This document shows, one piece after another, positions 41,417-52,000 of a stretch of 64,000 nucleotides of DNA (the first letter of the stretch is position 1; every line of letters begins with the position of its first letter). Under the pieces are notes generated by a model. It was not told the origin of the DNA. It ran no database searches and saw nothing but the letters and a program-made list of their open reading frames with translations. Source of the DNA: Hybos culiciformis (lineage: Eukaryota; Arthropoda; Insecta; Diptera; Hybotidae); contig OZ023273.1 in assembly GCA_964007475.1 (NCBI GenBank), positions 132,240,732 to 132,304,731 of the forward strand. Reading direction: 5' to 3'. The position numbers and the translations under genes were made by a program.

Positions 41417-41944
41417 CAGAGCCGGAATTACTCTTAAGGGGGCCCAAGGCTAAAATATTATGCGGCCCTTTCATAAATTTATTTTAAACAAAAAGATTAA
41501 TTTGCTTTCTGCTGTTATATAGTTAATATAAAAGAAAATAATATTAAGTTTATTCATATACATATAAAATAAAAACATGAAGTACAATTCATACATCAAA
41601 AAAATAAATTTAGATTAGAAACATCTTCTCCTAGATTTTTTTTCTGCAAAATTTTCAACAATGAATTCAAAATCCATTTCGCGTAGTAGTTCACATTCTA
41701 TTAATGATAAGGCATTTAGTCGGTCTTGTCTAATGCAGCTTCTTATGTGATTTTTAACACGCCAACATATATATTTTTTTTTAAATAAATTTGAAAACAA
41801 TTGTGCTTTCGAGAAAATTTTAGTTTCAAAAATAAAATTAGAAATTAAAAATTAAAGTTTTTATTTTAAAATAATAAAACAATTGAATTTGGGGGACCGC
41901 TAGCCAGCTTCAGCCTTCTTAGCCTAAGGGTAAATCCAGCCCTG
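41417..41944. mobile_element. Internally deleted hAT transposon B
   Basis: The 528-bp element has a perfect 8-bp target duplication ATCCTCCC at 41409-41416 and 41945-41952. The ends are imperfect inverted repeats: CAGAGCCGGAATTACTCTTA on the left and CAGGGCTGGATTTACCCTTA on the right, read inward (about 15 of 20 matching). This is a typical hAT terminus. It still carries the 3' end of a transposase gene on the minus strand, which identifies it as a deletion derivative of an autonomous element and not a MITE of unknown origin. The rest of the transposase is gone. Confidence 0.92.
41615..41800 (-). pseudogene. hAT transposase C-terminal remnant
   Basis: The frame encodes 61 residues. The segment RLNALSLIECELLREMDF followed by EFIVENFAEKKSRR corresponds to the conserved C-terminal end of hAT transposases of the type found near zinc-finger MYM-type (ZMYM1-like) proteins. 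There the motif is usually RLN-L-LLSIE-ELLR-DF---I--FA--K-R. This is the tail of the dimerisation region. The catalytic domain, the zinc finger and the first part of the protein are absent, so no activity is possible. Compared with the usual motif one or two residues appear to be missing between ALSL and IECELL. It lies in the correct orientation inside the terminal repeats of element B. Confidence 0.8.
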
Positions 41945-41952
41945 ATCCTCCC

Positions 41953-44394
41953 TCTTCTTAGCAATGCTTCATCATTGCTCATAAATTATATCACATTTGC
42001 AAATTAGAGTCCTGCAAAGTAAAAATACAAAAACTTTTAAAAATCAGTAACAAAAAATTAAGGTTTTGGTCTTGCCCTATAATGAAGGTTTAAATCCTAA
42101 TGTCAAATAATATGTTGCAATAATCAATCAACGTGATTTCATTCTCAAATTTTGTTAATATGTTAAAAGAAATATGTACAATTTGTTACGGAACGCGATG
42201 CAATTAGTTACGTGTAACTACAGTTTTAGTTAAAAAATAATTTTCTTTAATTTATCATAATATTTATATATTTTTCATGCTGATGAATCAAAGTTTTTTT
42301 AAATGTCAGCACCATACACACAGATTGATTGAAATATATTATATATAAAAAAAAACTTAAGTACTTAGCTTTCAATAATATTATTTATTTACTGAAGAAT
42401 GCTCCAATTTGTTAAAATGATTTTCATATGCTCGTTTTTTTTTTTTTTTTTTTAATTCTGCATCATCGTGAAAATTGAACTTTTCATAAAATTCAATGAA
42501 ATGCACATAACTTTTACATAATCATATGTGTACGTACACTTTACATACATATTTTATTTTGCATTTTTTTTCTTTTTTTTTTCATCTCGAATAAAATTTT
42601 CTAGATATCTATTTTACTTTAATTTTATTTTGAGTTTTTTTTTTCCCCAGCATGTAAAGTATTTCATCATGAATGTAAATTACAAAAAATAAAAAAAAAA
42701 TTGTAAAATAGTTTTATGTAATATTTTCCTCATTGTTGAAACTACTATATTTTAGAGTGAAGTGAATGTGCAGATCGAAATTGAAGTTAAGTAAAATTAA
42801 ATTTTAAATGAAAATATCTTAAATTTAAGATTTATCCTTTTCCAATTTGGGGGAAAAAAAAAACTGATATTTTTAAAATAGAATATATAGGATTATTCTT
42901 CGTGTATGTATAATGGGAATAAATCTTAAGCTGATTTCAATTGAACAAGAGGAAAAAGTTTCATATAATAGTCGTATATAGCTCTGATTGGTTTTTCATA
43001 TGAAAATTTAAATATATTTTTTGCCTGGACTTATTTCGGAATCAAAGAGAGCTCAGCAAATTAACCTTTTTTAGCCAACTACCTCCGTTCATCATTTACA
43101 AATTTTATTTTAATCAATAAACCCAGACAAGATCTAGTTCCTTAATTATTTGACAAAGTAATCTTAAGGACTAACCAAATTAAATCATTTTATCCCTTTA
43201 GACTGCTTAGAGTAAAATACTAAGAAAAAAGGAGTATGTATTTAAAAAAAAAGAAAAAGATATTATGAACCACCCTATGTTCGCTCCAATAAATAATAAA
43301 AATGTGCATATATAACAATATAACTGCTTTTAATCTTCAAGAAAAATTCTATTCAATGTTTTTCATTTTTATTATCATGAACATTAAAAAAAATCGTTGG
43401 CTCTGTGAAGTCTTTAAATGGAAATTTTTCTTCATAGTTAGGACAAATATTTTTGGAATGAATTTGAATTTCATAACTCGTTACTATTTGTAATTGAAAT
43501 TGTAATTTTATTCAAATTTTTGAGGAAAATAGAAAAATAATCTTCACTATCTATAATTTTTTGTATATTATATATTTATATATTATATATACGTATATGT
43601 TCTGTACTTATATTTCACGTTTCATGTTTATTTTATATTTGTTAAAAATAATATCATCGAAAAATATTTAAATTTTTTTAAACCTTGAAAATATTTGATT
43701 TTTTTTTTTTTCTAATTTTATACTTAACTCATCGTAATTAATTTATTTATAACAGTGAACGAGCGACAAGTTATGTTCAATTAATAATTATAAATTTTCA
43801 CTTTTTTTTTTCATTTTTATTTTTTGAAATCAATAATTTTCTTGATATTATTTTCATATTTGCATTTCCACAATTTATGTTACGAACAAGAATAATATTA
43901 TTGAAATGAAAGTTTTCATTTTCATTAAAAATTGAATAAATTTAGAAGTATGTTAAGTACAAAATAATGACAAGGTTCGGATATATATACGTACCAAATA
44001 TAAATATACTTAAGAACATTATATGTGTACAATGTATATATTCCTAGATTGAAATAATGCATATTTATAAAATTTTAAGTTCTTTATGATTTTTTGTTTT
44101 ATACTTTTAGCTACAGATGCATAAAAATGTTCATTCTCTTTTTCTTTTTTTTTTTGTTCGAATTAAGAAAAAAAAAACATTTTCAATATTTCATTTAACC
44201 ATAGAATTTATAAAATGAGGATTAAACAAAAATTAAGAATTTTCTTTTTTTCTATATAAAATGAATTTTTCATTATTATTTGGAATTTTAAAAATTATTT
44301 GTACAAAAAAAAGAAAAAATTTTAGAAAAATTTGGAATAAAAAACTTTTTGTTATTCCATTCTGGCGAGCTTTTGAAGAATATGCTACAAAATT
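41953..44394. other. Gene-free A+T-rich DNA
   Basis: No gene is supported. The frame at 43302-43493 is low in complexity. A 19-base T run stands at 42435-42453. Confidence 0.55.
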
Positions 44395-44813
44395 ATGAGT
44401 GATAGAAGATATAACTCACGATTAGCTCGGGAGAGTAAAAGTAAAATAAATTTTAGTTCAAGTTCAAGCAATTTTTCTAAAAATATTCAGAAAATAAGTT
44501 TTCAAGAAATAAAATATTATATTAAGGAATTAAATCCAGCTGAAACGGTACCCCGTTGTAAGTTTATTTATAATTTTCCATACCATATGGCATATGTTAT
44601 AAAATACGGCAAGAAAATGTTCCATATTATTACAGAAAGAATTTTCATTTCGTGAACTTTTAAATATTTTCAAATAATCATATAATGTTAATTTTCTTTA
44701 CTTTATAATGTCATAATATTATTTTTACACATTTGTCACATAATAATGAGAATGAGAAAAATATTTAAATTTTATTAACACCAGCTGAAAAGGGTACAGC
44801 AGTTGAGTATTAA
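44395..44813 (+). CDS. Possible two-exon gene for a 63-residue protein
   Basis: ATG at 44395 has an in-frame stop upstream. The first exon would run to 44557, followed by a strong donor GTAAGT (44558). A good acceptor (TTTATTAACACCAG, ending 44784) joins to 44785-44813 in phase 1 and reaches TAA. The product would be 63 residues, hydrophilic and basic at the start (MSDRRYNSRLARESKSK), with a Ser-rich stretch (SSSSSNFS), a possible helix (ISFQEIKYYIKELNP) and the end ETVPR-SEKGTAVEY. I do not recognise it. There is no signal peptide or membrane span, so it would be cytosolic or nuclear. Without splicing the frame continues to 44655. Exon 2 begins with CCAGCTGAAA-type sequence that also ends exon 1, which could be a small duplication. 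Confidence 0.35.
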
Positions 44814-45911
44814 TATTATACATTTTATACTAATCTATTATTCGTACATATGTTACCTACGTGCCTACGGCTTTAATGATGACAATATAAATAATTTATA
44901 TTTTATTCTTGTTTAATTTTTGAAATTTATCCTCATTCATCCTTCTTCGATTCTAATTTAAAGCATTTGTAGTATATTAAACTTAAATTTAAATTTTAAA
45001 ATTAAATTTAAAAAAAAATATTTAGTATATGTAGAATATTGTGATTGTTATCCTTTCTATCATTTTTAATTCAATATGAACATATGTCAAAAGATTCAAT
45101 GTTTTGATGTGTTAAGATTCATTTCTCTATTTATTTTAGGTTTCAATTGCTTTATGTTTACATCTTCATACTACTTGCATGAAAATTAATTTTGTGCAAC
45201 GATTCGAAGGAATTGGATCTGAGCAATATTGAAATTATTAGATAACAAATTTAAAAATCAGAAAGCTTGATCTGTGTCGTAAAAAGCGCATAATTTTATA
45301 ATTTAATGAAATATGAATTCAATCAAAAACTAATTTTATAAAAGATATAAAAAAAACAGTGACTTTTTTTTTGCTCTTAGATAAGAGGAACAAATTTTGT
45401 TTTTTTTCTGGCGTTTTAATCTTTCTTCCAGATAAATCTTCCTAGAATCAAAATTTATATTAAATTGATAAAATTTCATTTTGTATTTTGTATTATATGA
45501 ATTATTATTTGAAAATTTCATTATGCGCAAATACTATGTATAGTAAGAATCGTTTCAAAGAAATACAAAATTTTAAAGTTGACAATACTACCTACATAAA
45601 ATATATAGAAATGTATAAATTCTATAAACGGTGTGTATATACACGTAAATATCATAAGATATTGAATTGAAAATAGAAAAACGAGAATTTAAAGTTTATT
45701 TACAGAAAATAAAACAAAAAAGGATTGTTTTTTAATGCATACAACCTTTTCTTTAAGAAAAGGATTATTTTTTTTTTTTTACAATTTCCTGTTTGAATAA
45801 AGCATTAGGAAGACAGTGTAAAAAATATGTATTAAATTATTATATTCAGTTATCGTTCATTTAATAAAAAGATACTGTCGCAAAATTATTATCATTATTA
45901 TTATAACATGT
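44814..45911. other. Gene-free A+T-rich DNA
   Basis: No supported gene. Two overlapping opposite-strand frames at 45336-45670 are A+T-driven. A short inverted or duplicated AAAAGGATT block lies at 45717-45770. Confidence 0.5.
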
Positions 45912-45919
45912 ATAGGGAT

Positions 45920-46509
45920 CAGAGAAATGCATGAGTACACTTGAATTACAAATCACTCGTGAATACACTTGATTTATTCAATATATGAATAGTTCAACTC
46001 AAAATAGAAACAAGTGTGAATATATGATTCATAATATTTTTTCAATACATTAGAATTGTATTGAGTTTTTTGTATCAAGTCAAATTTCTATTCGCAAGTA
46101 TAGTGAATAGTGAAATATGTATTGCGTATATTGAATGCATTGGGTAATCTTCTAAGGAAATTTAATTTCCTAAAAAAAAATTAAATATTTCTTAAAAATT
46201 TCCTAAAAATTTCCTAAAAAAATTGTTAAAAATGTACCTATACTTAATTAGATGATATTTTTTTCATTCATACGTATTGTTTTTATATTAGGCACTCGAT
46301 GCATTCATAGCATTCATAACAAAAACAAATCAACATCAAGTGGTATTGAGTAGATATTGTTGTTTTGCAAGTCAATGTAATATAAGTGTTTCTTATGTGC
46401 AAGTAGAATATGAATAGCTCATTTTTTTTTTCTGTAATTGGTATTATTCTGTATTGAAATATTGCGAGTGATTTGTTTTTGTTTATGAATAGTATTACGC
46501 AGTTCTCTG
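45920..46509. mobile_element. Non-autonomous hAT transposon C
   Basis: The 590-bp element is bounded by the perfect 8-bp duplication ATAGGGAT (45912-45919 and 46510-46517). Ends read inward are CAGAGAAATGCATGAGTA and CAGAGAACTGCGTAATAC, with 13 of 18 matching. AAATCACTCG occurs about 30 bases inside the left end and, inverted, about 36 bases inside the right. Related ACACTTGA and CACTCG strings repeat near both termini, as expected for transposase-binding subterminal repeats. No transposase frame exists; the minus-strand frame at 46283-46555 runs through the right end into the flank and is therefore not an element gene. Confidence 0.9.
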
Positions 46510-46517
46510 ATAGGGAT

Positions 46518-48264
46518 ATATAACATTTTTTTTCATTCAGTGCTATTTGTTTCATTGGCTTGAAATGAATTGTAAAACCTTTTTTTGATTCTAAATCTAA
46601 ATTTTAAAACAAAACACTTAAAATTACCACAATTTTCATAATCATAAGCCTAAATACATAAAAATTGTAACAAAAAGTTAATAATTATTTTCAATTTAGT
46701 GTAAAATAGTCTACATACACGATTAAAACCACTAAACACAAAAAAAAAATAACTTCCTAAGGGTACTCAGGATTATTATTGTACAAAATTATTTATAAGT
46801 TTGCTAATATTTTTGTACAATTTTAGTTATATACATAAATCCGATTTATATGAGTTAGTTAGACAGAAATCATAGATTAAAAAAACGCAATTGTTTTTTT
46901 TTTGCATAATTAGTTATATGCATAACGTACAGAAAATTATTGTTTAAAATATTTTCAGTGTAATATTAGCTTGAATAATTTGAAAATAAAAAGAATAAAT
47001 ATGTAGTCTTAAGCTTCTTAAGATGGTTTCTTTATTGTTTTCCATTTCTATTTAAAACAAATCAGATTTGTGTTGAAAAATCTCATTCTAATTCCAAATA
47101 AATTAAAGTTTTCAACTAAATGATATTTTAGAATAAATTTCCTCAATTTTCCGCATTTTGATAAAATTAAATTAAATTGGATATATATGTACCTAGATTT
47201 TATGTTATTTGTGTACAATCTACATATTCATATATTAATACTAAATCATATCAAGAAACCACTTGATTCAAATACAACATCTTCACATATTTGTTTTCTT
47301 CAAATTTATATTAATTATTTTAGAGAAAAAAAATATGTCTCAGGTATTTCTACCACCTGAATATTATACAGTCGTTCTTACTGAATTTTGAATAAAAATT
47401 GTTGATTAATAAAAAAGATTTGGTACTTATTTTTGAGTTTGAAATTTCTCCACTCAAATCAATTTTTCTTTTTTACAAGTACGTATACACTTGAAGTTCT
47501 TATGTATTTTGATTATTATGGTTTTATTTATTTTTTTTTTTTAATTTCACATTTTTGAGAATAAATACAAAAATGGTACATAGTTAGTACAGTATGTTTT
47601 CATTTACATTTTTATTTTCTGAAATATTTAGGTTGTTGAAAATAGCGATTTAAAACAAAAAGAATGATAATAGCTTGTTAATAGAAAATTCTTAATTAAT
47701 GGATGAGCAGTTCTTATAGCAAAAATTCTTAAGATTTCTTTTGAAGCTAATTTTTTTTTTGTAATTTAAGCAAGTTTTTAAAATAGTCTAAAAAAATCTG
47801 GGAGATACCCTCTATTTGCATGTCAAAAATATTAAATATTTTCCGTGTATCTAAACTAAATTAGTGTTATATAAAATTCATTTGTATTTTGAAAATTTTG
47901 TTCTTTTTTAAAATTATACTCATTAGATTTATTTTGTATGAAGTTGTTAACGCCGAACAGTCTAACTCTTTGTTTTATTACAAATTCACTATTGCTATAT
48001 ACTTTAAAAACATTGCAAATAAATTTTAAATAACGGCAGCATCAGCGGAAATATATTGTGGAAAAGAGTATAGTTTTTTTATTATTTTGATAACGATTAT
48101 TGAAATGCAATAAATTAAAATAAAAAACAAAACAAAAAAACAATAAATCAGGTATTCATTTAATTTAATAGTAAACCTATTTATTTTATGGTTCTTGAAA
48201 ATTTAAAAATGAGCTATGTTTTTTTTTAATTACCCATCATTTTTTACCAACTAATAGTTCAGTT
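46518..48264. other. Gene-free A+T-rich DNA
   Basis: I see no gene or mobile element here, only A+T-rich sequence with scattered A and T runs. Confidence 0.5.
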
Positions 48265-48456
48265 TTGGTAAAATTAGGCGTTTTTGAACTTTATAAGTTA
48301 GGTATGTTATATATTGAAAATATAACTAATTCTCAAAAATATCAATGTCTAAAAATGTATATCTGTTTTATTGAATGCTTAGGAGGACGAAAAATTAAAT
48401 ATAATATACCACTAAGTAAACTTTTTGCAACTAAATTTAGATTGCTGAAGATTTAA
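48265..48456 (+). CDS. Unassigned ORF upstream of a decayed coding stretch
   Basis: The frame of 63 codons opens at a TTG with no good ATG at its start; the first ATG is internal (48304). I do not recognise it. It contains FELYKLGMLYIENITNS, a Cys-containing middle and GGRKIKYNIPLSKLF. It could be an exon belonging with 48767-49027, about 310 bp downstream on the same strand, or a chance frame. Confidence 0.2.
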   Translation: MVKLGVFELYKLGMLYIENITNSQKYQCLKMYICFIECLGGRKIKYNIPLSKLFATKFRLLKI

Positions 48457-48766
48457 AATTTTAAATCACTAAATAAATCCAATAAAATCTTATACTAACG
48501 CAGAAAAAATAAACATTTTAACTAAATTTGAACAATATCCGATTTTTTTTAAAACAAAAATTTTTCGACATATCATATCATCAACTTCAATAAACAAAAT
48601 TAAAAATAAATTGTAAATAGGAATTAATAAATAAATAAAAATAAATAAAAAATGCATAAATTGTTTAATTAGAAATTTGTGCTAATAGTTTCAAATAAAT
48701 AAGAAAGTTTCCAATAGTAGTTATATGTTTTCAATGAAAATATATTTTTTATATATTTATTTTAAG

Positions 48767-49027
48767 ATCAAATAGAAAGACAACGATTTGAAATAGAAAA
48801 TTTGCAACAACATTATATAATTTGGACCAACGAGGTTTTTAATTAACAAATAAACGTTACCGAAGTACCGTATTTAGTAATATCTGGAATTTTTTTTCCT
48901 GAAACTTATAAAATATTATATTCGGGCTACAAATCCAGCAGATGCCGCTACTATTGAGATTCCTAGACAAAATGTGCAACCACAAAGCACATATTCGCAT
49001 AATTTATCGTTGATTCTGCGAAAATAA
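48767..49027 (+). pseudogene. Decayed coding sequence of unknown family
   Basis: After an acceptor-like TTTATTTTAAG, one frame reads DQIERQRFEIENLQQHYIIW, then TNEVFN, an in-frame TAA (48844-48846), and on as VTEVPYLVISGIFFPETYKI. At about 48930 the coding sense shifts by +1 and continues as NPADAATIEIPRQNVQPQST and YSHNLSLILRK to TAA (49025-49027). Both parts have low A+T for this window and protein-like composition. One stop and one frameshift in about 85 codons indicate an old gene copy. The C-terminal part looks like a beta-strand domain, but I cannot name the family. A host pseudogene, or a fragment of a large DNA transposon, would both fit. Confidence 0.4.
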
Positions 49028-52000
49028 CAATTTTGTATTATTATATATTTATATCTACATAAATTTTTCACATGTCTGGCGATATCGGATGACAGAACAA
49101 ATTAAGTTAAACTATTTCTTTTATGCTTTATATTTTATGTTGAAAGAAACATATAAAAGGAATGTTGAAAGAGTACACGTAGGAATGTTTTTTGAAACAA
49201 TTACATATATTTTCATATATCTATATAAATAAAAATGCTGGTATTGTCTGTTTGTATTGTAAAATTTATCGAAATGATTTTCATTCACAAAACGTTTTTC
49301 AAAAAAAAAAAAAATTTAATCTTGTGATTTGGCGTATTATAATGGAAAATTCGGTAAAATAAGTTATTTCGTGAATAATAGGTTTTATAAATGGGATTTA
49401 TCTCTACACCATCTAGTGGTTGAAGTATTTGAATCAAATTTTTTTTTTTTTTTATTGTTTTTATATAATGTAGGTATATTTAATATTATGTATGCATATT
49501 TATGTATTTAGAGGCATCTTGTACATACAGAAGAGTATTCATTCATGTGCATTAATATAAAATGATTTTGAATAAAATTTTAAGCTTTTAGGATTGGAAA
49601 ATTTTCATTGTAGTAAAACAAATTTCGTAAAAATAAAAGAGTTGTATATAAAAGAGATTCGGTTTTAAGAGAAAAATATTTCTATATTGAAAGTAACATA
49701 GAAAATAAAATGGATTAAGTTTTCACAAATAAAAGGATAAAAATGCCACATAGAAAACCTACATGTGTAAATCCTTAGCATGTAATTAATTTGATGTAAC
49801 GAAAATCTGAAAATTTATGGTAGAAAAAACATGTTTAACTGGTAGAATAAAATTTTAAATATATATATATATATAATGTATGTATACTTTGGAATAAAAT
49901 AATTCTTTTAAAATTTGATTAAAATTAACATCGTTTTTCAATTACACACATAAAACTTAATACCCAATTTTAAATAAATAAATTCTCTTCGTATGAAAAT
50001 ACACAGTAAGTAGTGTACTTCATTTTCATTTATTGTTTTCAATACATATATACAATGAAAAAAGTTATATTTTATTTTAACATAACAATGGTTTCGTTGA
50101 AAGATTTTGGCAAATATCAATTTATTCGTTTATCGGGTTTTTAATTTTGATTTTTTTTAAATTTTGTCAAATTTTTTCATCGGTGAGTATATAAATTTTT
50201 GCTTTTCTTTCAAATCTCTAAGTCATTATCAGAATAACAATTTTGATAATAAACATATACCTAAAGAAGACATCATTTAAAAAATGAAAATCAATCAATT
50301 TTTGGCCTAGATGATTATATTATAATATATTAAAACTTAGTTAGTGAGGTCTTGCAGAAAATTTATAATATTATAAAAAATCTTCATTCATGAATTAAAA
50401 TAAATACAAAATGTTAAAAAAGTTTTTTAAATAAAATAAAACAAAATTTAATTGTTATGCGTAAATAATTCTTAACTCTTCATAGTAGTGTATAGATATT
50501 AATTTATTCCATAAAGATTTTAAATTTAAGTATAAGTAGGTATTCGTAAGTATATACCGAGCATTATGTACAATTGTTCATGTGTAATATAATGAAGTTT
50601 ATTTATAGTACTAATCAAAGTAAATATAGGGTTTTGTGTTAAATTTCTAATTTTTCTGTAATTTCGATGTTGAGAATCAAGAAAAAATAATAAAAAATAC
50701 TTTAATTTCACATATCATTGATTTAAAAAAAATTTATAGATATTAACGTTGAAAGACACAAGTTTGGTCGATCTGATTTAAAACTTTTATTAAAAAAAAA
50801 AAATGCATACTATTCATGCATGTATCACTGCTTAATTGTTTTACTTCTCTTGGTTGGTCAAATAAAGTTAATTTATTCATTTGCAGTATTTTTCAGGCAC
50901 ATGTTCGTAAAGAATCAAAAATTTTCTTTAACTGTTTAATGAAATGGATAACTTTTTTTAATAGCCAATTAAAACATTTAAAAGGAAAAAAAAAAGTTTT
51001 TAAATTAAGGTGGTATTTTTTTATTAAATTAATCTGCCAAGCTAAAGTTTGTAAGAAATATTTATTAAAACACCCTGTTTGGGTTTCATATTACGCATAA
51101 TACGGTATATTATGAAAAAGAACATAAAGAAAAAAAACAAAAATAAATAATATAAATGTTTTTATGATTATATTTCCGTTTAATTTCACTCAAAGCTTGT
51201 TATCTTAACCTTTTTTTTAGATAATAATATAAAAAAGTTAATGGAGTTGAATTCTTATATTAAAAAATTATAATGAACTTTAAAGATTGAATCCTTTTTT
51301 TTTATGATGAATAAAATACAAATGTAAAAACAACATAGATTTTCTTAGAAAAGGATTTATACAAAATTAAATTGTTTTATTAAGCGTAAATATTAAATTG
51401 AAAATTAAATGAATATACTGTGACCTGAATAAGCAAAATAATATATAGTTTTCCTTTATAACAAATCATTTATACAAATAAAATTTCTTTTTTTTTTGAC
51501 ACAAATAATAATCTTATTTCTCTAGATCGTTTCATGAATTTTCTTTTATCAAATTTTCAAATAATTTTTACATTTTCGACATATTGTTGAGATAGGTTCA
51601 CAAAATTGCGGTAAAAATTTCCTTAGTCGGAATACTAAAGAGTACAAAGACCATTGACATTTAAGTATATAGCGAAACGATAAGGTGTGAAATATACATA
51701 TTGCAAAAAAGGTTATAGAATCTGTTTTCATGAAAAATAAAACATTACACAAAATTCTTTTTTTTTGGCAGACCAACCATCAAGGTTCCTTTTCCTTATA
51801 CATTAAATAGAACATCTATAACATAGAATATTTGTAATTTCGAATTAAGTACAAGATGAAAAAATAAATTTAGCTTGGTTATCAATTTAAAATGACAAAA
51901 TTTAAAGGAGCAATGAAAAGAGTCGATTTGCTTCTTTTTTTTCCGTCAATCGTTTGATATAATTTTATTAATTTAAATACCACCATTATTATGAAAAAAT

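Noticed and set aside
46283..46555. 90-residue minus-strand ORF.
   Set aside because: It crosses the right end of hAT element C into flanking DNA, so it cannot be an ancestral gene of either; its composition is A+T-driven.
50816..51100. 94-residue plus-strand ORF.
   Set aside because: No domain, signal or family match; composition matches surrounding non-coding DNA.
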